Positions 39,431 to 49,362 of a stretch of 64,000 bases of DNA are shown here, one piece after another. The stretch comes from Mytilus edulis (Eukaryota; Mollusca; Bivalvia; Mytilida; Mytilidae). The notes beneath the pieces are model-generated. The model did not search any database. It was not told the origin of the DNA and saw only the letters and a list, made by a program, of their open reading frames with translations. Both the position numbers and the translations under genes were made by a program. Numbering within the stretch: position 1 is the first letter of the stretch; the number at the start of each line of letters is the position of its first letter. The stretch is from contig NC_092344.1 in the NCBI RefSeq assembly GCF_963676685.1, forward strand, positions 52,164,830-52,228,829. The letters run 5' to 3'.

Positions 39431-41686
39431 ATGAATAACAGAAAAAAAATTAAACTTTCGGCTAAGGAAATACTTATTAGGAACAGAGAACGAAAAAGGC
39501 GTCAGAAAAATGAAACGAGTAGAAAATCTTATGGAAAGTTGTACAAGAATAAAGAGAGCGAGACAAAAACATATAGTCAAACGATTAATGCAAGAAAAAA
39601 GAGAGAACAAAGGGAGAAATCTAAGAAAATAAATGAAAGAAAACTGAAAAATAAAATGAATGTCCGTAAACACAGAGGTAAAAAAAATGTAGAACTTTCA
39701 TCAATGTCACTTGTTGTACCAGAAGGTTCAAATGTTTTCAAAAACAGAATGGAAAAGGCCAGAGCCCTAAGAAAATTTAAAGAAGGTTTACCAAAATCTC
39801 CATCTAAACGATGCGCAGTTATATCGACTTATTTGGCCCGCAGATCCCCTCGATCGCCAACAATAGCTAATCTGAAACATTCAGTTTCGCCAGTTGAAAT
39901 GGCCGTCGTTGCAGATATTCAAGAAATAATAAAATCTACAAAATTAAAGCGATCTAAGAATGCACGTTCGGTAATGAATTCTGTTACTGCATCAATCAGC
40001 GGGGAAAATTTAGCAAACTCGAGAGGTAAAATTAAACTGTGTAAAAATTTAGGTTTGCCAGCAAGAAGGGTTGCTGGAGGCCAGCGTATTAGGTCTAGAA
40101 TTCTTAAAAGTGAATCGTCTGCATGGGCTCTTACGCAACAGAAAACAAGAAAAGATTCCATTTCAGAAGAAACAAAGAAAACAGTTTATAACTTTTGGCT
40201 CTCTGATGGCATATCACACCCGACCGGCAACAAATCCGATATCAAAAGAGAACGATTGGGACCAAACTTATATACTTCGCATATGACACACGTGCTGGAA
40301 AAAACACAAACTGATGCGTATTTAGATTTTGTCGCCAAATATCCGGAAATTGAAATTGGACAAAGAGCATTTGAGAAACTTCGACCGTTTTTCGTTAGAC
40401 CTGCATCTGAAAAAGATAGAAATACATGCTGTTGTAGATATCACGTGGAAGCAAACCTTGTTTTCAAAGCATGTATGAAGTTCAGAAAATCGTGTGACAG
40501 GGAAACCGATTCGCAAGAAAGTGACTATCCCGTATTTGAGAAAATGTCAGACCTTATACATATTACGCTATGTCCAAAAGTAAATGGATTTTATAGAAAA
40601 AATTGTCTTGACCGAAAATGTAGCCTTTGCGGAGTTGGTAATTTCAAACTTTCACCCAACGAATCACAGTCGTCTTCAACTGTTGAATGGCAAAAATATG
40701 AATATATAACTGAAAAATCGAAGGGTAAAAATGTAAGGCGCCGACTGACCCTGATAAAAAAGAAAACTAGCGTAAACGAAATGTTTCTCAATTTAAAAAA
40801 GCTTCTCGAAACTTTCCCCGCTCACCAGCACCGATCAAACTGGCAAAGCAATCAACTTAAAAGTCTTGTTCAGAACTTGCCAGTCAATCATTGCATATGC
40901 ATCCACGATTATTCGGAAAATTATCGCTGTGTCGAGAAAGAAGAAATCCAATCCAATTACTTCCAAAGAACTGAATGCAGCATTCATGTAACCGTCATGC
41001 ACCGACACGCCATTTTAGAATACGATGGTGTAGACAGTACAGAAGAATTTCCGGAAATAATTACGGAACATTTTTTCGTAATTTCCCCGGACCTGCAACA
41101 TGATAATGATTTTACAAAATATGTCCAAAAGAAAGTTAAGGAATATTTAGATTCAATATCATACACAGTTGATCATATGCATGAATTCACAGACGGTTGT
41201 TCTAGCCAATATAAATCGCGGCACTGTTTAGGAAGTTTATCTACTGCCATCCCTGATTTCGGATATAAAACATTCCATAGAAATTTCTTTGAAACAAGCC
41301 ATGCAAAAGGGCCTCAAGATGCCGCGGGGGGATTTATAAAAAGACAGGCGGACATATCTGTTCTACGTGGCAATACAGTGATTCAGAATGCGAAGGATTT
41401 ATTTACGTTCTGCGAAGGTAGCCTTAAAAAGCCAAGAAGTGCATTATTTAAAAGAAGGGTATTTCGATATGTGGACTCAATTGATAGACACAATTCCAAA
41501 ATATTTAAGCCGATCCAGCAAAATAGACAAATACATCATGTTTTTACTAGTACATGTAATGAAATCATTGTTTCCGATCTCTCTTGTTACACGTGCGATC
41601 AATGCATTTTGGGGAAATCTCTAATTCTACTCCATAGATTTTTCTTAAAAAACTATATATTGTTGACACATAAATTTCTGTTTTAA
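39431..41686 (+). CDS. DDE-like transposase of the TTAA transposon
   Basis: The open frame runs from 39395 (763 codons). A 3' splice site 'gctttcag|aaatATG' places a good start at 39431 (751 aa), with an unseen 5' exon possible, as in the related copy at 61742. The N-terminus (to about residue 110) is very basic (RNRERKRRQKN and RKKREQREKSKK). The middle has Cys-rich motifs NTCCCRYHVEA and CLDRKCSLCGVG, likely metal-binding. The core has HDYSENY (Asp505 in the 763-codon numbering), DGCSSQYKSRHC (Asp600) and SHAKGPQDAAGG (Asp642), which I take as the catalytic acidic triad. The same D-x-x-E-N-Y / DG..SQYK / SH.KG..D..GG..KR order is common in predicted arthropod and cnidarian proteins. The last 24 codons lie in an inverted repeat arm and may not be native. 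Confidence 0.8.
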   Translation: MNNRKKIKLSAKEILIRNRERKRRQKNETSRKSYGKLYKNKESETKTYSQTINARKKREQREKSKKINERKLKNKMNVRKHRGKKNVELSSMSLVVPEGSNVFKNRMEKARALRKFKEGLPKSPSKRCAVISTYLARRSPRSPTIANLKHSVSPVEMAVVADIQEIIKSTKLKRSKNARSVMNSVTASISGENLANSRGKIKLCKNLGLPARRVAGGQRIRSRILKSESSAWALTQQKTRKDSISEETKKTVYNFWLSDGISHPTGNKSDIKRERLGPNLYTSHMTHVLEKTQTDAYLDFVAKYPEIEIGQRAFEKLRPFFVRPASEKDRNTCCCRYHVEANLVFKACMKFRKSCDRETDSQESDYPVFEKMSDLIHITLCPKVNGFYRKNCLDRKCSLCGVGNFKLSPNESQSSSTVEWQKYEYITEKSKGKNVRRRLTLIKKKTSVNEMFLNLKKLLETFPAHQHRSNWQSNQLKSLVQNLPVNHCICIHDYSENYRCVEKEEIQSNYFQRTECSIHVTVMHRHAILEYDGVDSTEEFPEIITEHFFVISPDLQHDNDFTKYVQKKVKEYLDSISYTVDHMHEFTDGCSSQYKSRHCLGSLSTAIPDFGYKTFHRNFFETSHAKGPQDAAGGFIKRQADISVLRGNTVIQNAKDLFTFCEGSLKKPRSALFKRRVFRYVDSIDRHNSKIFKPIQQNRQIHHVFTSTCNEIIVSDLSCYTCDQCILGKSLILLHRFFLKNYILLTHKFLF

Positions 41687-41983
41687 TGATGTAAAATAGT
41701 CATAGGGTCACCGACTTCGTTTTTTTGTCAAATAATCAATTTGTTACCTTGTTGGTAGTGAAAAACGTCAAAAATCAACGTTTTACGGCCTGCAACGCGA
41801 TAACGTTACGATTATTTCGACGTTTTGTTGGTTTTTTTTCACAAAGAACGCAACTTTGAATGATGTATACCGTAAAAACGAAGTCGGTGACCCTATCTTT
41901 ATTTTGCATCATTATAACGGAAATTTATGTATCAACAACATATAGTTTTTTAAGAAAAATCTATGGAGTAGAATTAGAGATTT
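41615..41983. repeat. Inverted repeat between the transposase end and the right TIR
   Basis: Arms 41615-41725 and 41874-41983 are inverted copies ('aaatctctaattctactccatagatttttcttaaaaaactatat', then 'gggtcaccgacttcgttttt'). The left arm covers codons 741-763 and the stop of the transposase frame, and the right arm directly adjoins the right TIR. The loop contains 'caacgcgataacgttacg'. Confidence 0.8.
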
Positions 41984-42201
41984 GGCGATTTTAAGACAAA
42001 TTTAAGAAGGGTTTTCGCCGATTTTATGTGCTTTCTATACAAATGTTCACCCATTTTGTAAGAATTCAATCAGTAATATTTCAAACGATAATTGAGATAA
42101 ATGCATTATTTTTTCGATTTTCAGTTGAAGTTCATCGAGTCAGAGTTGTATGCCAAATTTTACCGAAATCTGTGACATAGCCCATTTACTGTAACTTGAC
42201 C
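41981..42201 (-). repeat. Right terminal inverted repeat of the TTAA transposon
   Basis: Reverse complement of the left TIR with about 15% differences by eye. The outermost bases GTAACTTGACC abut TTAA at 42202-42205. Confidence 0.85.
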
Positions 42202-42205
42202 TTAA

Positions 42206-43342
42206 CAGGTCAAGATCTATCTGCCCTCAAATTTTCAGATGAATCCGACAACACGTTGTTTGGTTGCTGCCCCTGAATTGGTAATTTTAGGAAATTTTTG
42301 CTGTTTTTGGTTATTATCTTGATTATTATCTTAGATAGATAAACTGTAAACAGCAATAATGTTCAGCAAAGTTAGATTTACAAATAAGTCAACATGACCA
42401 AAATAGTCAATTGACCCCTTAAGGAGTTATTGCCCTTTATAGTTAATTTTTAGCATTTTTCATAAATTTTTAGAAAATATTTTCCACTGTAATTACTGGG
42501 CCAAGTTCATTATAGATAAAGATAATTGTAGCAACAAGAATGTTCAGTAAAGTAAGATCTACAAACACATCGCCATCACCAAAACACAATTATGTCATGA
42601 ATTTATCTGTGTCCATTGTTTAATATGCACATAGACCAAGGTGAGCGACACAGGCTCTTGAGAGCCTCTAGTTTCAATTGTTTTCAAAAAGGAAATTTTG
42701 ACGTTTTTGCTTATTATCTTGAATATTATTATAGATACAGATAAACTGTAAACAGCAATAATGTTCAGCAAAGTAATATCTACAAATTAGTCAAATGACC
42801 CCAATGGTCAGATGACCCCTTCAGGAGTTATATCTCTTTATAGTCAATTTTACCATTTTTTCTTAATTTTTGTAATCTTTTACAAAACATCTTCTCCTCT
42901 TAAAAGACTTCGACAAAATGTAACCAAACTTGGCCACAATCATCATAAGAGTATCTAGTTTAAAAAATGTGTCCAATGACCCTGCCCACGAACCAAGATG
43001 GCAGACATGGCTAAAAATAGTACATAGGGTAAAATGCAGTTATTGGTTTATATCTCTGAATCTGCAGCATTTAGAGCAAATCTTACTGGTGGCAAAATTG
43101 TTCATCAGATATAGATATATCTGCTCTGAAATTTTCAGACAAATCCGACAACCAGTTGTTGGGTTGCTGCCCCTCAGCTAGTAATTTTATGGAAATTTTG
43201 CAGTTTTTTGCTATTATCTTAAATATTATTATAGTATCTAATGATATCTTATACTATCAATTATGATGTTAACCTTATTTTACATAATTTCCAACACATC
43301 AGTGAATACAGGTGAGCGACACAGGCTATTTAGAGCCTCTAG
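42206..43342 (+). repeat. Right part of the split 'agctcacctggcc' element and a second adjoining unit
   Basis: Continues the interrupted repeat with 'caggtcaagatctatctgccctcaaattttcagatgaatccgacaac'. It reaches a family terminus at about 42673 ('ggtgagcgacacaggctcttgagagcctctagt'). A further unit follows and ends in the same way at about 43342. Units carry 'atcttctcctcttaaaagacttcgac' and 'aagatggcagacatggctaaaaatag'. Confidence 0.75.
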
Positions 43343-43835
43343 TTTTTAAAGGCCTTAAGATTTTGAGCAGATTGAGTATATGTGAAACTACCATCTTGTT
43401 TGTGTCCGCATGTGTTGTTGAAATTGGAGATTTTTCAAATTTTTGGAACAGGGCCATTCGTGTCGTTTTGACGCATCTAGTTTTACAAAATTTCCTTCTA
43501 GAAACCAACACAGGATAGTTTAAGAAAGTTATTAAAATATTAAAAACTTAAACCACAGAGTGAATGTAATATTTCCTGGCAGAAAAACTAAGTCCATTTA
43601 TAAGTAAAATACGGAAAAAATGGAATATTTTTACAAAATTTACTTCTGGATACTATCTTATGATCATAAACAAGCTTCAAGTTTGGTAGAAATCCAGGAT
43701 AGTTTAAGAAAGTTATTAAAATTTCAAAAACTTTAACCACAAAGTGAATATTTGTGAAAGCCGCAACGACGACAACACCAGAATGTAGGATTGCCTAGTC
43801 TCGCTTTTTCAACTAAAGTCGAAGGCTCGACAAAA
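43343..43835 (+). repeat. Two-unit repeat ending in 'gtcgaaggctcgacaaaaa'
   Basis: Two units spaced 186 bp share 'aggatagtttaagaaagttattaaaat.t.aaaaactt.aaccaca.agtgaat' (43511 and 43697). The end 'gtctcgctttttcaactaaagtcgaaggctcgaca' resembles the end of the element at 25330-26190. Confidence 0.6.
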
Positions 43836-43959
43836 ATAATTATGATCTTCCCGTATGATATAATATTAGATGACATGATGTGACAATAGCAACATCATGT
43901 ATCGTATCAAAAAGTATCTCGTGTTTCATTGAAAGGACTAAATGCTAAAATGCAAAATG

Positions 43960-44098
43960 CGGATTTAGAGGGGTTTTCAAGTGACCCCTTTTTCTGGGAA
44001 AAGTTTGGTTGATTATGTAGGGAATGACGGGGCGGTCCCTTCTTAGGTAGTCAGTGGGCCCCTCCTTATGTCAGTTATGAAAAATTCTTGATCCGCCA
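43960..44098 (+). repeat. GGATCCGCC-type MITE copy
   Basis: Starts 'gcggatttagaggggtttt' and contains 'agtttggttgattatgtaggga' and 'cccttcttaggtagtcagtgggcccctcc'. It ends 'aaattcttgatccgccacag'. Same block order as 8356-8503. Confidence 0.6.
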
Positions 44099-47000
44099 CA
44101 GTTGCTGATAAACTTAGAGGCAAATTTAAGTTCATACATGTTAATGATATATGGTTATACAAAAACTGACAAATGATTGAGATTTTTTTGGTGTTGAAGC
44201 TCAAGGTAACAGTCTGCGGGAAGACATGGGCAGAAAAATGGCAATAGTTCACAGTATTGGCCTAAACTTTGGCCGGATTGTAGATACTACTATTTTAACT
44301 GATCATCTTTGGAGTATAAGAGAGGTAGAAGATGCCAAATATTTGAAGATCTTCAAAGTCTAAAGTCGAAAAACTATTGTACAGTGCCATGCAAAGAAAC
44401 GAGAATAACAGACTACAAAACGCAACTCTAAAGACTAAAGCAAGAGGATCATCACGAAAACCGGGATATCAGGTGATATGGAAAATTGTTGTGTAAAAAT
44501 TCAGTGGCAAGGCCTTATTTGGTAGGCCGAAATAAGTGGGAAAAAAGATCATCTTATAACATTCCAACACAGGAGACCAAGACGTGACAGTGTATGTTAA
44601 AATAAGGAATGACTTAACTTCACCAATTGGTTAAATAGCTTCATTGTAAGCAGATTTGACATTACAAGCTCTTGAATATCTTTAAAACTGCGAGATGTAT
44701 ACTCCATATGCAAGCACTACTTATATGTGGAGCTAAAAATTAGGAAGCGGAAATTATTTCTTTCGTCATGAAGTTTTGTTCTCAACCAATCCTCAATGTC
44801 AATTTCTAGATTTAAGTTTAGAAATGATGCAGGCTTAACTGCACAATTTTCAATATCAGGTTCTTTGTTAAAAGACAATTATGTAATTAAGATACCCAAC
44901 TCCAATTAAGGAAGATCTAGTTCTTCATCTTTTGTTGAAATTCAAAGGAACGTAGAACTGACCTATGATTCAGGTTTCTCTTTGAGTTGACTTCTGAGTG
45001 AATTGTAAATACTAAATTTCTTAAAAACAAGCAGTTAATGCAATGTGATTTACACATACATACAAATATGAAGTTGTTGGGGCTTTGTCTGTGGGACACC
45101 ACAGTTGTCATGGAACTAAGACATGTGATTAGTAACATTTGGGACTTTAAATATAGATGTACATGCGTATTGATATACCCTTCAGGGTTTTTTTCAACAA
45201 CCTCATAGCTATAACACAAGCAGAAAGAGTATTTAGGTCTTTATTTATTCGTGTTGAGCCTATTACTGGGCATAATCCTATTCTAAATCCATCAGCATCT
45301 TTTTGTTATTGTGTTTAAATTTGATCAATTTAGGCTCACAATATTGTGGGCATTTAAATCACTAACCTTGTAGAGAAGTGTTATAGATGATGTTGAGGAG
45401 ATGGCTTCATCAATTTCTTAGAAAAACTTCAAAATGAAAGGTTTATCTTGATGTGTGAAATTAAGGGAAGTCGATACAGTCTCAGAGTAGATCAATTATG
45501 AACATTTAATGCATAGGTTTTCTTTATGTTTTGTCATTTTCAAATAAAACTGAAGACTAATTTTTAAATTTTGTGACAGTTGCACTGCATTTCTAATTTG
45601 GTGAGACAAGATATGAGGCAACAGGAACATTTTAAAATTTCTGAAAATTAAAGCAAGGTAATGGAAACATTTGATGTATTTATTTCAAAATGCACAACGA
45701 AAGCCAACTCATATAAAAATACTAAAAAATATAACAATACAAGAACATTGTAAACTGCTCAACGAAGGTTGCCAAATTTAGCATTTTTATCATGTTATAT
45801 TTCAATCAAAACAATACTTCTGATCTGTTAGTTTATATTTCTGAAACGAATGCTTTATAATAACACCAAAAACAATTAAACATTAGTTATAGTTATTTGT
45901 TTTCAAAGAAATTAACTTGCCCTACAACATATCTAAAATAAAAAGACAAAAATAACAATACAATAAAACTGTATCGACTCTCCTTAAGGTGCATGCATGT
46001 ACTCTTATATGTATGTCAATTTAATTGTTCCATAAAAACATTTGAAGTCTTTTTCTCTTTTTTTTGTTGGGAGGTTTGGGGGAGGGAGGGGGTTAAGTTT
46101 GACATAAAATCTACGAGTCATGAAATAGTATAAAGAAAGATTGAGAAAAAATTTCCAAACTCTGGTTCAGTACATTTATAAATATTAAATGATGATTTAT
46201 TTTTGTATGATTTAATATGATAAATAGGCATAGTAAAGGAAAGTACTTTAAATTTGTGTTAGTAGTCATTTTTATATGTACACTAAATTAGAAATTATCC
46301 TATTTCATTTGATATTACTAGATCTGTATTGAAAGACTAAAAGTTTTGAATGATCCCAAACTTACTGTAGTCCTATATCAAAACATATATTGTGGGTTCA
46401 TTAATGTTTGTAGAGTTAACATTTTAATGAGGTGAACTGTGAATTAAGTGTTCAACAATTTACAGCTTCATTATAGGCTGGTATTCAATTAATGGGAAAC
46501 CAAAAATTGAAGGATCAACACACATTCAATCTTCCCTCAATCCGTGATAAACTGGTACTCACAAAATAAATGAATTCACATTATATTCGTCACAAGTCAA
46601 AATATGTACATTTTGGAGGTTGAGGTGAAATTGAATGGGTCTTAATTTTTTTTTCCTAAATTAAAATGCACATTAGGTTATAAAGTTTACAAAACCTTTA
46701 AAAGGAAAGTATAATAAGAGCTATTATTTTGTCCCTGAAATGACAAAAAGAGTAAAATTATTCAATTAAAAAATAAGGAGTGTGGTATGATTGCATATGC
46801 AACAACTATACACAAGAGTCCAAATGAGGTGGGAGTAAATAACTATAGGTCATGGTATGGACATCAATATTGAACAATATCCATACCTTATAGTCAGCAA
46901 TTAAAGGCCTATACATGTACATGACATATTGTGAAACAAACAGCCTGATTTAATCATAAACAAATATGACAGACTGCAACCAATGACAAAAACTGTGTTA

Positions 47001-47470
47001 CAAGCCTTTCAAAATTATTTTAATTTCATAGATAAATCAACAGATTAATATAATCTTGACAATTAAATGCAGAAAGGTCATTTGTGATTTCATTAACATT
47101 ACAATATTGACTAAATAGACCTGTTCACGTTTTGGGACTAAATAAATACAGGCCATGGAATCATCCAAAAATATTTTACACACATTTTTCCATCTTGTTG
47201 TATACATCTTGTTGTAAAATAACTTGAAGGTAAAATCCTTGGTTTTGAAATTTGAAATTTAAAAAATTTAAAAGAAGTTACACAATTCCCCAATTTTAAT
47301 TGGAAGCATTCAAAAATATTAATTTCATAAAATGCAACATCAAGGACTACACTTGGTATCTGTGATGTCAAAACAATGCATAAAATAAAAGAAAAAGGCT
47401 TGATTTAACTGATATTTCATAGTTGCAGCATAAAAATATAATTATAAGAATTGATTGCTTCTTTTTAAAC
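44099..47470. other. Gene-free stretch downstream of MAPRE
   Basis: No supported gene. It contains a repeat A fragment at about 46780-46960. A G-rich run at 46069-46092 (four runs of three or more G) could form a G-quadruplex on the plus strand. Short frames here have no recognisable domains. Confidence 0.4.
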
Positions 47471-48053
47471 AAAGGAGTAGGTTCAGTAAGACCTCTTTTT
47501 GGCCCCAAAATATAGCAGTTTTACAAAATTGTTAAAATGTAAACCTTTAGTTATTTATTGGACAGTAGAATGCTTCTGCTACATAAATATGGCTGTTTTT
47601 GACAATACAATGCACATATATCCAGTACTAGCACCATTAAGTCACGCTAAATTACTGAAATCCTCATAATTCAAGTATTTTAGTTAAATTTTAGACGGTT
47701 TTCGTGTAAAACGAAAGTGGCCGCATTCGTGTTCATCCTTAATATTGAAATGTAAGTTGTATTTTATGATAATACATAACATATATAAAGGTTGAGGATG
47801 AACACAGATGCAGCCACTTTCATTTTTACCCAAAACCATCTGAAAAGTGACATTTTTCGGCATATTAGGTAGATTTTTCATATTTGAGCTTGAATCGGAT
47901 CGTTTTTAATAACCAAATCTGTTAAAATCTTTCACATAAACTAATTAATTCAAATAAAATAGACACTTAAGTGTTTAAAAAGTGGTCAAAATCTTTCGTC
48001 AGATGAACCTGAAATTTGAGGCCAAAATCGGTCCTTACCGGACCTACTCCTTT
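47471..48053. repeat. 583-bp foldback element with nested arms
   Basis: The outer ends 'aaaggagtaggttcagtaagacc' and 'ggtccttaccggacctactccttt' are inverted copies. An inner pair (47694-47741 and 47795-47840) repeats 'acgaaagtggccgcattcgtgttcatcctt' in opposite orientation. It lies about 1.3 kb beyond the MAPRE stop codon. Confidence 0.65.
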
Positions 48054-49362
48054 ATAAGGTTGTAAAATCATTGAATGTGCACACAATAATTATTTCATGC
48101 GAAATATGCCACCATCTTTGCTTTAAAACCATTATAACAAAAAGAAGCATTCAATTCTCAATTGTTAGTGACAATACATGCGTCTCAAATTTAAGCTATT
48201 TTGGCATTATTTGCAATGAATACAAGAAGTTTGAAGCCTAAATGTAAATATGTAAGACAAAGTTCATAAATATAAATACTGATATCTGAGAGACAAACCT
48301 CTTTAATATAAACATCTGAAGAATGTCATTTTGAAGCTTAATAATACTTTTTTATATATACCTTCTCCTTTATGGATATATATCATTATTAATAAGCAAA
48401 CTGATTCTGTAGGTCATGACTTCAAAAAATAAGAAGTTTATTGCATCATCTGAACATACTCACTATATCTAGATCAACATTTCTAATCAGATAAAATTAG
48501 GCCGTTTTTTATTAAAATTTATGAAACCCGTAGCATTTTCTTTCCAGTTAACTTAGATATTTTGATAGTGTTAGGTATAAATATCCATGAATTTTTCTAC
48601 AATGTGTTACATTTAAGAAGACAGTGGATTTCTTCATGTATTCTTTACATAAAAAGTCATTTATTTTGTAAAAAGATAGTATAACAAATAAAGCTACTAA
48701 GTTTACACTAAATTTTGTTGTTTCTTCATCGCTTCAACCTTATTATCATTGCATAACAAGCACACGAATTAAGTATATTGAAACAAAACAAATATCTCAA
48801 TAAAAAGCCAGAGGGGGTGATGATGTCTACTGTACGATTTCTTAGGGGATACATCATGCATTCACATTTTGGACTAGAGGCATTATTTAATTACACCCAT
48901 AATGTATTTTTAAATTATTTATTTGATTATTTTCAGGGACATCATATGAAGTTTCAAGCAATTTCCAATTATGCTTTTATTTTATCCTTTCTACAGTTTT
49001 TCTAATCAATGCATTGCATATAATGCTGTAGAAAGAACACACGAGAATGAGGATTCTTTAGATATACTTGAAGATGAACTCAAGCTTATTCTGTTTACTA
49101 CAAATACGAAACTCTAAATTGTACGATAATACAGCCAATATATACAATTATGCAGATCTATAAATAATTTGAATACCTATTCTTAGGGACTTCTAACACT
49201 GTACCCTGTGACATATAGAATAGCTTGACAGTTAACAGTTGAAACGATATTAAATTTAACTGCTGAATAAATACATAATACCATTGTAGGATAACAAAGT
49301 TAGTGAACATGAGAACTGAATGACAGGAAAGTTATAATAATTGCATTAATGTTTATATTGTT
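48054..49362 (-). other. Probable MAPRE 3' untranslated region and flank
   Basis: AT-rich sequence after the MAPRE stop with no other gene. A consensus AATAAA on the minus strand at 48976-48981, about 380 bp past the stop, is one candidate polyadenylation signal. Confidence 0.35.

Larger units (their letters stand above)
34557..42201 (+). mobile_element. 7645-bp TTAA-target DNA transposon with long TIRs and a DDE-like transposase
   Basis: Terminal inverted repeats span about 34557-34784 and 41981-42201. They begin GGTGAAGGAACAGTAAATGG on the left and GGTCAAGTTACAGTAAATGG on the right (reverse complement). By eye about 85% of positions agree over 220 bp. TTAA flanks both ends (34553-34556 and 42202-42205). 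The TIRs enclose a 751-763 aa transposase (plus), a broken P2X7-ballast gene (minus, 37063-37607) and several nested MITEs. TTAA duplication is known for piggyBac and Kolobok, but the protein does not look like the classical transposase of either. I infer an autonomous or recently autonomous element of a family I cannot name. Confidence 0.85.

Noticed and set aside
39323-39673. 116-codon minus-strand frame rich in Phe and Ser
   Set aside because: It is the antisense shadow of the Lys- and Arg-rich start of the transposase.
34557-42201. Assignment of the element to piggyBac or Kolobok on the basis of TTAA alone
   Set aside because: The transposase motifs do not match the classical members I know of either family, so I leave it unassigned.
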